Source: Apodemus sylvaticus
Lineage: Eukaryota > Chordata > Mammalia > Rodentia > Muridae
Reading direction: 5' to 3'
Assembly: GCF_947179515.1 (NCBI RefSeq)
Contig: NC_067480.1
Coordinates: forward strand, 12,908,201-12,972,200
Length of the DNA: 64,000 nucleotides
In this document: one piece after another, positions 12,034 through 23,700 of the stretch
Numbering within the stretch: position 1 is the first letter of the stretch
How the letters are laid out: each line of letters begins with the position of its first letter
Made by a program: the position numbers and the translations under genes
Notes under the pieces: model-generated
Database searches by the model: none
Told to the model about the DNA's origin: nothing
What the model saw: only the letters and a program-made list of their open reading frames with translations

Positions 12034-12588
12034 TAGATGCTGAAAAAGCATTTGACAAAATTCAGCATCCTTTCATGCTATAATTCTTGGAAAGAACAGG
12101 AATTCAAGACCCATCCCTAAACATAATTAAAGCAATATACAGCAAACTGGTAGCCAACATCAAACTAAAGGGAGAGAAACTTAAAGCAATCCCACTAAAA
12201 TCAGGGACTAGACAACGCTGTCTCCTCTCTCCATATCTTTTCAATATAGTGCTTGAAGTTCTAGCAATAGCAATTAAACAACATAAGGAGGTCAAAGGGA
12301 TACAAATTGGAAAGGAAGAAGTCAAGTTATCACTATTTGCAGATGATATAATAATGTACTTAAGTGACCCAAAAAACTCCACCAGAGAACTCCTACAGCT
12401 GATAAACAACTTCAGCAAAGTGGCTGGTTATAAAATCAACTCAAGCAAATAGCCTTCCTATACTCAAAGGATAAATAGGCTGAGAAAGAAGTAAGGGAAA
12501 TGACACCCTTCACAATAGTCACAAAAAATATAAAGTATCTTGGTGTGACTCTAACAAAACAAGTGAAAGATCAATATGACAGGAGTTT
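12033..12588 (+). pseudogene. L1 ORF2 reverse-transcriptase segment, inverted (copy 1)
   Basis: A plus-strand frame (12087-12452) encodes the RT palm: GIQDPSLNIIKAIYSK, then the motif-B region IPLKSGTRQRCLLSPYLFNI, then the catalytic FADDIIMYLSD motif. It ends at a TAG inside KINSSK, and the matching sequence continues to about 12588. The glycine of RQGC in motif B is Arg here. This piece is upstream in ORF2 of the minus-strand half next to it. Confidence 0.9.
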
Positions 12589-13365
12589 TATTTTAAGAAT
12601 GACAAGGCTGGCTTCATTCACTGGAGAACTGTGAATATTATCATAAAACAGATTCTAGAGTTTGAAAAGCAAGCTTAACACTGAGGTGTTTGTTTTCAGG
12701 GATGACCATTTGGTTTTGGATAACGAGCTATTATGGGTTTTTTTTGGGGGGGGGGGGAGACTGGCTTTTAGCACTCCTTAGTTGTCTATAGTTCTTTGCA
12801 CAGAGAGGAGGTCTCCTGTGCTTTCCCTAATTCCTGTAACATCATATGGACAAAAATGTACTTACAATCTTTCTTCCTGGGGAAAATACTACCCCTATTA
12901 CTCCAAGCTAATAACTCAATAGTAAATGAAATAGTAAATGAACAGTTCTCTTGAATGAGGAACTGTGATGGCCAAGAGGCTGTGGAGGATGATGAACAGG
13001 CTTTCAGCATGTCTTTACTGCCATGGAAAAGGATCTAGACAATGTAACCACAGAGACATAAAAGTCTACATGGTCTTTTTTAGAAATAGTTCATTGCTAA
13101 ACTTGGCCTTCAATTTGGAATCATGAGAATACACATGTACTCTCCAGTCCAATGACTGCTGCATTAATTAGCCAGGGTGAACTTAGGGACTAGAAGGATA
13201 GAGAGTTAAAGTAGCCTCAAGAAGAAAAACACATAGATAGAAAAAAATAGGAATTTACATATCATTTAGGAATAATAGCATCAGAGGGAGAGTACATGAG
13301 GCTATGGAATTGCTAGGATGAGGAAACAAAGATTAGAGAATTATAAGATGATATAGAAGCATATA
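12589..13365. other. Spacer with T8-G12 run
   Basis: Unique-looking DNA. A homopolymer pair T(12738-12745) G(12746-12757) is the only notable element. No coding frame recognised. Confidence 0.4.
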
Positions 13366-13378
13366 AAAACTTAGTACT
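13366..13378 (+). repeat. Left target-site duplication of the L1-L1 composite
   Basis: AAAACTTAGTACT, repeated exactly at 24811-24823. The preceding bases (AGCATATA) and the leading A-run fit an L1 endonuclease site of the TT/AAAA type, loosely matched. The two copies bound 13379-24810. Confidence 0.9.
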
Positions 13379-14417
13379 CGGAAGAGTTCCGGGAGCAGCT
13401 GCGGCAGCAGCAACAGCAGCAGCGGCTGGTCCAGAGGAAAAGCCATCAGCAGTAGAACCAAGCTGACAGGGTCCAGGCAGACCCTGTGCCCACGACCACT
13501 GGCCATAGCTGGCCAGCTGGGCTGCAAGCAGTGGAGGATTTACGGCGCCTTTCACCACACAGAAGCCACATCAGGACTCTGCCTCCCGCCAGTCAGTTAC
13601 CAGACCTCCATATTGGTTCTCGGACGCCAGAGACATCAGACAGACTGAGGTAGGCAAATATAACCTGAGACCAACATCGCAAGGATCTAAGCAGGCATTG
13701 GCCTGCACCCAGGCCCTGGGCTGTTGGGGGGGCCACCAGTGTACAAACCCCGCCAGGAGGTTGTTTGCCCAGGCCGGCGCGTGCACCGCCACCATTTTGC
13801 CTACAGGAAACCAGAGAGTCCTAGCAGGCAAAACCAGCTAACAGGCTAGCCCGAGGCTGACATAGCTGGGGTCTAAGATGGTCAGGCCCTGGACTGCCCC
13901 CAGGCCCTAGGCTGCTCAATGGGCCATGTGTGTGCCGACCAGGCCAGGAGGTTGTTAGCCTAGCAGACTCTCCCAGCACTCTCAGGGTGTGAGCACACAC
14001 CACAGATCCTGGCCACCTGACAGACCCAATTAACACTCACAGCTGAGGGGAACTTTGCTCGGACATTGGCCTGCCAGGCTTTTGCCTAGACTCAGGGCCC
14101 AAGCAGCTAGGCTAGCCTTGTGTGTACCAACCCGATTGGGAGTTCCACTGCCCAGCAGAGTGATCAGCACACAGAAAATGTCCCGGCAGCATACACCCTC
14201 AGCATTCCCTGAAGGAGCAAACAGGCACCATCTGGTTCACAGACACAATCTGGGGCAAAGAACACTAGGGCTGCAAGGGTACCCAAAAGGAGGGCAGCAC
14301 ATCCGCAATCTGCAACAGGGGAAACCCTGCCATCCAGTGTTGCAATAATAGCCCTAGAGCCTCTCAGGAGGCTGAAACACCAGCCAGAGACAAGACCAAC
14401 TAGCTCCAGAGAACAAG
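13379..14417 (+). promoter_or_regulatory. L1-2A 5'UTR / internal promoter, monomer-like
   Basis: A GC-rich leader of about 1.04 kb between the TSD and the ORF1 start. It opens with a CAG/CGG-rich stretch (about 13393-13425). It contains three degenerate units of roughly 170-190 bp (about 13650-13830, 13870-14040, 14055-14200). Units share a CAGGCCCTGGGCTG/CAGGCCCTAGGCTG-like block, and units 1 and 2 share GCCAGGAGGTTGTT. Tandem monomers are known in rodent L1 promoters. Promoter function is inferred from position and family. Chance frames across it, including an Ala-rich one on the minus strand, are not genes. Confidence 0.75.
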
Positions 14418-14719
14418 ATGCCTAAGGGCAAATGCAGAAACGCAACTAACAGAAATCAAGGCAATATGGCAGCATCTAAACCAAACTCTCCAACATCAGC
14501 AAGTACTTGTTATGCCAACACACCAGAGAAACAAGATTTGGATTTAAAATCACTGTTCATGATGCTGCTAGAAGAACACAAAAAGGACATGAATGAATCT
14601 ATTAAAGAAATACAGGGGAACATGAATAAGCTAGAAACCCATATAATGGAAACACAAAAATCACTTAAAGAAATGCAGGAGAATAAGGCCCAAGAGATAG
14701 AAGCCAATAAAGAAGAAAG

Positions 14720-14777
<58 letters not shown>

Positions 14778-15673
14778 TAAAGAAATGCAGGAGAACTTGA
14801 GTCAACAGGCAGAAGTCAGGAAAGCAGAAACACAAAAATCTCTTAAAGAATTACAGGAAAGCACAAACAAACAAATGATGGAACTGAGCAAAACCATCCT
14901 GGATTTAAAAACAAAAGTAGAAACAACTAAGAAATCACAAAGAGATAGAAAACCTTGAGAAGAAATCAGGGGCCGTAGATGCAATAATAAACAACAGAAT
15001 ACAAGAGATGGAAGAAAGAATCTCAGATGCTGAAGATACCATAGAAACCAATGACTCAACTGTCAAAGAAAATGCAAAATGCAAAACGCTTGTATCCCAG
15101 AACATCCAGGAAATCCAGGATACAATGAGAAGACCAAACCTAAGAATTATAGGTATAGATGAGAGTGAAGATTTACAACAGAAAGGGCCAGCAAATATCT
15201 TCAACAAAATTATGGAAGAAAACTTTCCTAACTTAAAGAGAGAGATGCCTATGAATATACAAGAAGCCTACAGAACTCCAAACAAACTGGACCTGAGCAT
15301 AAATACCTCCTGTCACATAATAATCAAAACCCCAAATGCATTAAACAAAGAAAGAATATTAAAGGCAGTAAGAGAAAAAGGCCAAGTAACATATAAAGGA
15401 AGACCTATCAGAATCACACCAGACTTCTCACCAAACACCATGAAAACTAGAAGATCCTGGGCAGATCTCATGCAGACTCTAAGAGAACATAAATGTCAGC
15501 CAAGACTACTATCCCCAGCAAAACTCTCATTCACCATAGATGGAGAAACCAAGATATTCCATGACAAAACCAAATTTACACAATATCTTTCCACAAACCC
15601 AGCTCTGCAAAGAATAATAGGAGGAAGACTCCAATACAAGGAGGGAAACTACACCCTGGAAAAAGCAAGATAG
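14418..15673 (+). pseudogene. L1-2A ORF1 (RNA-binding chaperone), broken
   Basis: ORF1p coats L1 RNA as a coiled-coil trimer. The start is the ATG at 14418 (MPKGKCRNATNRNQGNM). The frame holds a coiled-coil region with KEIQGN/KEMQEN-type repeats. It then enters an A54 tract (14722-14775) that turns it into poly-Lys and ends it at 14780. After further small changes the RRM and C-terminal domain survive in another frame (15008-15673: RRPNLRIIGIDESE, then KAVREKGQVTYKGRPIRI, FSPNTMKTRRSWADLMQ). No intact protein could be made. Close relative of the ORF1 at 19479. Confidence 0.9.
14722..14775 (+). repeat. A54 homopolymer inside ORF1
   Basis: Fifty-four consecutive A residues in the coiled-coil coding region. 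The related copy at about 19766-19771 has only a short A-run (ACACAAAAAACACTT). Either slippage expansion or an assembly artefact. Confidence 0.95.
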
Positions 15674-15734
15674 TAACCTTCCTTCATCAAACCCAAAAGA
15701 AGATAACCACTCAAATATAAAAAGAACATCAAAA

Positions 15735-18700
15735 ATGACAGGAAGTAATAATCACTATTCCTTAATATCTCTTAACATCAATGGTCTTAATTCCTCAATA
15801 AAAAGACATAGACTATCAGACTGGATAAGGAAACAGGACCCTACATTTTGCTGCATACAGGAGACACACCTTAGTGTCAAAGATAAAAACTACCTTAGAG
15901 TGAAAGGCTGGAAGACAATCTTACAAGCCAATGGACACAGGAAACAAGCCGGAATAGCCATTCTAATATCAGATAAAATTGACTTTCAACCTAAAGTCAT
16001 CAAAAGAGATACTGAGGGACACTTCTTGCTGGTTAAAGAAAAAATCCACCAAGAAGAACTTTCAATTCTGAACATCTATGTGCCAAATGCAAGGGCACCC
16101 TCATTTGTAAAAGAAACTTTACTAAAGCTCAAAGTACACATTGCACCTAACACAATAATTGTGGGGAACTTCAACACTCCACTCTCCTCAATGGACCGAT
16201 CGGGAAAACAGAAACTAAACAGGGACACAGGAAAACTAATTGAAGCTTTGGAACAATTGGATTTGACTGATATTTATAGAACATTTCACCCTAAAGCAAA
16301 AGAATATACCTTTTTCTCAGCACCTCATGGTACCTTCTCCAAAATCGACCATATAATTGGTCACAAGGCAGACCTCAACAAATATAATATTGAACTAATC
16401 GCATGCCTCCTATCAGATCACTATGGTGTAAGAGTGGTTTTCAATAGCAACAAAAACAACAGAAAGCCCACATACACATGGATGCTGAATAATACTCTAC
16501 TCAATGACACCTTGGCCACAGAAGGAATAAAGATATCAGAGACTTTTTAGAATTTAATGAAAATGAAGGCACAACATACCCAAAATTTTGGGACACAATG
16601 AAAGCAGTGCTAAGAGGAAAACTCATAGCCCTGAGTGCCTCCAAAAAGAAAATGGAGAGAGCATACACTAGCAGCTTAACGACACACCTGAAAGTCCTGG
16701 AACAAAAAGAAGCCAATTCACCTAGGAGGAGTAAAAGACAGGAAATCATCAAACTCAGGGCTGAAATAAATCAATTGGAAACAAAGAGAACCATACAAAG
16801 AATCAACGAATCCAGGAGTTGGTTCTTTGAGAAAATCAACAAGATAGATAAACCATTAGCCAGACTGACCAAAGGGCACAGAGAAAGTATCCAAATTAAC
16901 AAACTTAGAAATGAAAAGGGGGATATAACAACAGAAACTGAGGAAATCCAAAAAATCAACAGATGCTACTACAAGAGACTACACTCAACACAACAGGAGA
17001 ATCTGGGGGAAATGGACAATTTCCTTGACAGATACCAAATACCAAAATTAAATCAGGACCAAATAGATCATCTAAACAGTCCCATAACACCTAAAGTAAT
17101 AGAAGGAGTCATAGAAAGTCTTCCAACCAAAAAAAGCACAGGACCAGATGGTTTCAGTGCAGAATTCTATCAGAGCTTCAAAGAAGACTTAACATCAATA
17201 CTCTTCAAACTATTCCACAAAATAGAAACAGAAGGAACACTACCCAATTCCTTCTAAAAAGCCACAATTATGCTGATACCAAAACCACACAAAGATCCAA
17301 CAAAGAAAGAGAACTTCAGACCAATTTCCCTTATGAACATCGATGCAAAAATACTCAATAAAATTCTTGCCAACCGAATCCAAGAACACATCATCCACCA
17401 TGATCAAGTAGGCTTTATTCCAGGGATGCAGAGTTGGTTCAAAATTCGGAAATCCATCAATGCAATCCACTACATAAACAAACTCAAAGATAAAAACCAC
17501 ATGGTCATTTCATTGGATGCTGAAAAAGCATTTGACAAAATTCAGCATCCTTTCATGCTTAAAGTCTTGGAAAGAACAGGAATTCAAGGCCCATACCTAA
17601 ACATAGTAAATACAATCTACAGCAAACCGATAGCCAGCATCAAACTAAATGGAGAGAAACTTGAAGCAATCCCACTAAAATCAGGGACTAGACAGGCCTG
17701 CGCCCTTTCTGCTTATCTTTTCAATATTGTACTTGAGGTACTAGCTCGGGCAATTCGACAACATAAGGAGGTCGAAGGGATACAAATTGGAAAGGAAGAA
17801 GTCAAACTATCATTATTTGCAGATGACATGATAGTCTACCTAAGTGACCCAAAAAACTCCACTAGAGAACTCCTACAGCTGATAAACAACTTCAGCAAAG
17901 TGGCAGGTTATAAAATCAACTCAAGCAAATCAGTGGCCTTCCTATACTCAAAGGATAAGCAGGCTGAGAAAGAAATTAGGGAAATGACCCCCTTCACAAT
18001 AGCCACAAACAGTATAAAGTATCTTGGGGTGACTCTTACCAAACATGTGAAAGATCTGTATGACAAGAACTTCAAGACTCTGAAGAAGGAAATGGAAGAA
18101 GACCTCAAAAAATGGGAAAACCTTCCTTGCTCATGGATCGGTAGAATCAATATAGTTAAAATGGCCATTTTGCCAAAAGCAATCTACAGATTCAATACAA
18201 TAACCATCAAAATCCCAACTCAATTCTTCACAGAGTTAGAAAGAGCAATTATCAAATTCATCTGGAATAACAAAAAACCCAGGATAGCTAAAACTATTCT
18301 CAGCAACAAAAGAAATTCTGGGGAATCAGTATCCCTGACCTCAAGCAATACTACAGAGCAATAGTGTTAAAAACCGCATTGTATTGGTACAGTGACAGGC
18401 AGGCAAATGAATGGAACAGGATTGAAGATCCAGAAATGAACCCACACACCTATGGCCACTTGATTCTCGACAAAGAGGCTGAAAACATCCAATGGAAAAA
18501 AGATAGCCTTTTCAACAAATGGTGCCGGTTCAACTGGAGGTCAGCATGCAGAAGAATGCGAATTGATCCATCCTTGTCTCCTTGTACTAAGCTCAACTCC
18601 AAATGGATCAAGGACCTCCACATAAAGCCAGTCACTCTGAAGCTAATAGAAAAGAAACTGGGGATGACTCTTGAGGACATTGGTACAGGGAAAAAGTTTC

Positions 18701-19090
18701 TGAACAGAACACCAATAGCGTATGCTCTAAGATCATGAATTGACAAATGGGACCTCATAAAATTACAAAGTTTCTGTAAGGCAAAGGACACTATCAAAAG
18801 GACAAATCGGCAACCAACAAATTGGGAAAAGATCTTCACCAATCCAACATCAGATAGAAGGCTACTGTCCAATATATATAAAGAACTCAAGAAGTTAGAC
18901 TCCAGAAAACCAAACAACCCTATTAAAAATGGGGTACAGAGTTAAACAAAGAATTCTCACTTGAAGAACTTCGGATGGCGGAGAAACATCTTAAAAAATG
19001 CTCAACTTCATTAGTCATTAGGGCAATGCAAATAAAAACAGATTTCACCTTACACCAGTCAAAATGGTTAAGATTAAAAATTCAGGAGAC
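15735..19090 (+). pseudogene. L1-2A ORF2 (endonuclease/reverse transcriptase), broken and 3'-cut
   Basis: ORF2p nicks target DNA and copies L1 RNA. The endonuclease domain opens at 15735 (MTGSNNHYSLISLNINGLN), with N14, E43 and the SDHYG histidine present. The catalytic Asp of the GDFN motif is Asn (residue 145, IIVGNFNTP). The frame breaks near 16530. The RT domain resumes in pieces (16598-17257, 17270-18364) with FADDMIVYLSD, interrupted by TAA at 17255. A one-base loss near 18319 (GGGG where other copies have GGGGG) shifts frame, and TGA at 18736 follows. The gene stops abruptly at 19090, before the CX3CX7HX4C motif, where L1-2B begins. Confidence 0.9.
19076..19090 (+). repeat. Candidate half of an internal L1 TSD
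   Basis: AAAAATTCAGGAGAC, preceded by GATT, is a good TT/AAAA endonuclease site inside ORF2. It lies directly against the 5' end of L1-2B. It fits the left TSD copy of an L1 that inserted into another L1. The expected right copy after L1-2B is absent. Confidence 0.6.
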
Positions 19091-19478
19091 CGGTGTGTGC
19101 CCAGAGCCAGTCTGGGAGCTCACAGCACAGCTCATTCCAGCTTAGGCTTCAGACCTGAGGCCTCTGGCAGTAGCCCTTGGACCTCTCCGCTTCCGGATCC
19201 AGATCGGCCTGAGCAGCAGCGCCACATCCCCAGGTCCTGAAAGAGGCAGGTGGGGCTTCGTGGCAGCCAGCAGGAGAGGTCGGTGTGCTCCTGTGAATCC
19301 AGCCGGCCCCAGCAGGAGCCTTCAGGTGTCTGCTTCGGGGTCTGAACAGCCTGGACAACAACACCCTGTCTCCAGGCAGTGCAGGAGATAAGCTGTGCAC
19401 CAGAGGCCACCTGGGAAGGGGCAGCTTGCACTGGTGAGTCCAGAATTGACAACACTAACTAACACCAGTGAGAACTAG
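19091..19478 (+). promoter_or_regulatory. L1-2B 5'UTR / internal promoter, distinct type
   Basis: A GC-rich leader of 388 bp ending at the ATG of ORF1. I see no alignment with the L1-2A leader, although the ORFs behind them are clearly homologous. No obvious tandem monomers. Promoter role is inferred from position in a full-length L1. Confidence 0.75.
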
Positions 19479-20682
19479 ATGGCAAAAGGCAGATGCAGGA
19501 ACGTCACTAACAGAAATCAAGGCAATATGGCAACAACTGAACCCAATTCTCCTTTACCAGCATGTCCTGGATACCCCATCACACCAGTAAAACAAAATTT
19601 GGATTTAAAATCACTGGTCATGATGCTGGTACAGGAACACATGAAGGACATACTTAAAGAAATTCAGGAGAAAATGATTCAAAAGTTAGAAGCCCTTGCA
19701 AAGGAAACACAAAAATCATTGAAAGAAATCCAGGAGAATACAAAAGCCAATAATGAGGAAACACAAAAAACACTTAAAGAAATACAGGAGAACTTTGGTC
19801 AACAGGCTGCGGTCATGAAAGAGGAAACACAAAAATCTCTTAAAGAATTACAGGAAAGCACAAACAAGCAAGTGAAGGAGCTAAGCAAAACAATCCAGGA
19901 TCTAAAATCAGAAGTAGAAACAACTAAGAAAACTAAAAGGGAGACAACTTTGGAGATAGAAAGCCTTGGGAAGAAATCAGTGGACATAGATGCAAATATC
20001 AACAACAAAATACAAGAGATAGAAGAAAGAATCTCAGACACTGAAGATACCATAGAAACCATGGACTCAACAGTTAAAGAAAATGCAAAAAGCAAAAAGC
20101 TTGTAACCCAAAATATCCAGGAAATCCAGGACACAATGAGAAGACCAAACCTAAGGATTATAGGCATAGATGAGAGTGAAGGCTTACAGCTTAAAGGGTC
20201 AGCAAATATCTTCAATAAAATTATGGAAGAAAACTTCCCTAACCTAGAGAGAGATGCCCATGAAAATACAAGAAGCCTACAGAATTCCAAACAGACTGGA
20301 CCAGAACAGAAATACTTCCCATCACATAATAATCAAAACACCAAATGTACTAAACAAAGAAAGAATATTAAAGGCAGTAAGAGAAAAAGGCCAAGTAGCA
20401 TATAAAGGAAGACCTATCAGAATCACAGCAGACTTTTCACCTGAGACTATGAAGGCTAGAAGATCCTGGGCTGATCTCATGCAGACTCTAAGAGAACACA
20501 AATGCCAGCCAAAACTACTATATCCAGCAAAACTCTCAATCACCATAGATGGAGAAACTAAGATATTCCATGACAAAACCAAGTTTACCCAATATCTATC
20601 CACAAACCCAGCCCTACAAAGGATAATAGGAGGAAAACACCAATATAGGGAGGGAAACTTCACCCTGGAAAAAGCAAGATAG
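19479..20682 (+). pseudogene. L1-2B ORF1, one frameshift
   Basis: The start MAKGRCRNVTNRNQGNM matches the L1-2A start. An extended coiled coil (about residues 40-150) is built from repeated ETQKSLKEIQEN / ETQKTLKEIQEN / ETQKSLKELQES units. The RRM region follows (RRPNLRIIGIDESEG). Near 20250 a two-base loss in a GAGAGA run (AGAGAGATG here, AGAGAGAGATG in L1-2A) shifts frame. The C-terminal domain continues at 20254-20682 (KAVREKGQVAYKGRPIRI, FSPETMKARRSWADLMQ). Corrected length would be about 400 residues, a usual ORF1p size. It is one slippage event away from open. Confidence 0.92.
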
Positions 20683-20732
20683 TAACCTTTCATCAAACCC
20701 AAAAGAAGTTAATCAATCAAATTTAAAATATA

Positions 20733-23700
20733 ATGTCAAAAATGACAGGAAGTAACAATCACTATTCCTTAATATCTCTTAACATCAACGGACTCAATGC
20801 CCCAATAAAAAGACATGGACTAACTGACTGGATACGTAAACAGGACCCTACATTTTGCTGCTTACAGGAAACACACCTAAGGGTCAAAGACAAACACTAC
20901 CTTAGAGTAAAAGGCTGGAAGACAATTTTACAAGCAAATGGTCTCAGGAAACAAGCTGGAGTAGCCATTTTAATATCAGATAAAATTGACTTTCAACCCA
21001 AAGACATCAAAAGAGACCCTGAGGGACACTTCTTGCTGGTCAAAGGAAAAATACAACAAGAAGAACTCTCAATCCTGAACATCTATGCTCCAAATGCAGG
21101 GGCACCCTCATTCGTAAAAGAAACTTTATTAAAGCTCAAAGCACACATTGCACCTAACACAATAATTGTGGGTGACTTCAACACTGCATTTTCCTCAATG
21201 GACCAATCAGGAAAACAGAAACTAAACAGGGACATAATGAAAATTGAAGCCTTGGACCAATTAGATTTAACAGATATATATAGAGCATTCTATCCTAAAG
21301 CAAAAGAATATACCTTTTTCTCAGCACCTCATGGTACCTTCTCCAAAATCGACCATATAATTGGTCTCAAGACAGACCTCAACAAATATAAGAAGATCGA
21401 ACTAATCCCATGCCTCCTATCAGATCACTATGGAGTAAAAGTGGTCTTCAATAGCAAGAAAAACAACAGAAAACCCACATACACGTAGAAATTGAACAAT
21501 ATTCTACTCAATGATACCTTGGTCAAGGAAGAAATAAAGAAAGAAATTAAAGACTTTTTAGAACACAATGAAAATGAAGACACAACATACCCAAATCTAT
21601 GGGACACAATGAAAGCAGTGCTAAGAGGAAAACTCATAGCCCTGAGTGCCTCCAAAAAGAAAATGGAGAGAGCATACATTACCAGCTTAATGACACACCT
21701 GAAAGCCCTGGAACAAAAAGAAGCTATTTCACCCAGGAGGAGTAGAAGGCAGGAAATCATCAAACTCAGGGCTGAAATCAATCACGTAGAAACAAAGAGA
21801 ACCATACAAAGAATCAACAAAACCAGGAGCTGGTTCTCCGAGAAAATCAACAAGATAGATAAACCCTTAGCCAGACTGACCAAAGGGCACAGAGAAAGTA
21901 TCTAAATTTACAAACTTAGAAATGAAAAGGGAGATATAACAACAGAAACTGAGGAAATCCAAAAAATCATCAGATCCTACTACAAGAGCCTGTACTCAAC
22001 ACAACTGGAGAACCTGGAGGAAATGGACAATTTCCTTGACAGATACCAAATACCAAAATTAAATCAGGACCAAATAGATCATCTAAACAGTCCCATAATG
22101 CCTAAAGAAATTGAAGGAGTCATAGAAAGTCTTCCAACCAAATAAAGCACAGGACCAGATGGTTTCAGTGCAGAATTCTATCAGACCTTCAAAGAAGAGT
22201 TAACACCAATACTCTTCAAATTATTCCACAAAATAGAAACAGAAGGAACACTACCCAATTCCTTCTATGAAGCCACAATTATGCTGATACCAAAATCACA
22301 CAAAGATCCAACAAAGAAAGAGAACTTCAGACCAATTTCCCTTATGAACATTGATGCAAAAATACTCAATAAAATTCTTGCCAACCGAATCCAAGAACAC
22401 ATCAAAACGATCATCAGCCATGATCAAGTAGGCTTTATCCCAGGATTGCAGGGTTGGATCAATATACGGAAATCTATCAATGCAATCCACTACATAAACA
22501 AACTCAAAGAACAAAACCACATGGTCATTTCATTGGATGCTGAAAAAGCATTTGACAAAATTCAGCATCCTTTCATGCTTAAAGTCTTGGAAAGAACAGG
22601 AATTCAAGGCCCATACCTAAACATAGTAAAAGCAATATACAGCAAACCGGTAGCCAGCATCAAACTAAATGGAGAGAAACTTGAAGCAATCCCACTAAAA
22701 TCAGGGACTAGACAGGGCTGCCCCCTTTCTCCTTATCTTTTCAATATTGTACTTGAGGTACTAGCTCGGGTAATTCGACAACATAAGGAGGTCAAAGGGA
22801 TACAAATTGGAAAGGAAGAAATCAAACTATCATTATTTGCAGATGACATGATAGTCTACCTAAGTGACCCAAAAAACTCCACTAGAGAGCTCCTACAGCT
22901 GATAAACAACTTCAGCAAAGTGGCAGGTTACAAAATCAACTCGAGCAAATCAGTGGCCTTCCTATACTCAAAGGATAAGCAGGCTGAGAAAGAAATTAGG
23001 AAAATGACCCCCTTCACAATAGCCACTAATAGTATAAAGTATCTTGGGGTGACTCTTACCAAACATGTGAAAGATCTGTATGACAAGAACTTCAAGACTC
23101 TGAAGAAGGAAATGGAAGAAGACTTCAAAAAATGGGAAAACCTCCCATGCTCATGGATCGGTAGAATCAATATAGTTAAAATGGCGATTTTGCCAAAAGT
23201 ATTCTACAGATTCAGTGCAATGCCCATCAAAATCCCAACTCAATTCTTCACAGAGTTAGAAAGAGCAATTATCAAATTCATCTGGAATAACAAAAAACCC
23301 AGGATAGCTAAAACTATTCTCAGCAACAAAAGAAATTCTGGGGAATCAGTATCCCTGACCTCAAGCAATACTACAGAGCAATAGTGTTAAAAACTGCATG
23401 GTATTGGTACAGTGACAGGCAGGAGGATCAATGGAACAGGATTGAAAATCCAGAAATGAACCCACACACCTATGGCCACTTGATCCTCAACAAAGAGGCT
23501 GAAAACATCCAATGGAAAAAAGATAGCCTTTTCAACAAATGGTGCTGGTTCAACTGGAGATCAGCATGCAGAAGAATGCGAATTGATCCATCCTTGTCTC
23601 CTTGTACTAAGCTCAAATACAAATGGATCAAGGACCTCCACATAAAGCCAGTCACTCTGAAGCTAATAGAACAGAAACTGGAGAAGACCCTTGAGGACAT

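Larger units (their letters stand above)
10290..12588 (-). mobile_element. 5'-inverted (twin-primed) L1, copy 1
   Basis: The minus-strand part (about 10290-12032) is L1 sense: 3'UTR, then ORF2 C-terminus back to TKNFRSLKKEIKENLRKW. The plus-strand part (about 12033-12588) is the adjacent upstream ORF2 piece, from LDAEKAFDKIQHPF to VKDQYDRSF. Each half has only one orientation, and the two outer ORF2 coordinates meet within about 10 nt (YDRSF against KNFRSLKK). This is the structure made by twin priming. It carries multiple stops and is moderately diverged. A degraded TSD may be present but I could not settle it. Confidence 0.9.

Noticed and set aside
13313..13558. Ala-rich minus-strand frame
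   Set aside because: It arises from the CAG/CGG-rich start of the L1-2A 5'UTR and crosses the insertion boundary.
15008..15207. Antisense frames across L1 ORF1/ORF2 (for example 14935-15207, 18450-18917, 19799-20290, 62524-63111)
   Set aside because: They are shadows of ORF1/ORF2 codon bias on the opposite strand, repeated in every L1 copy, with no independent features.
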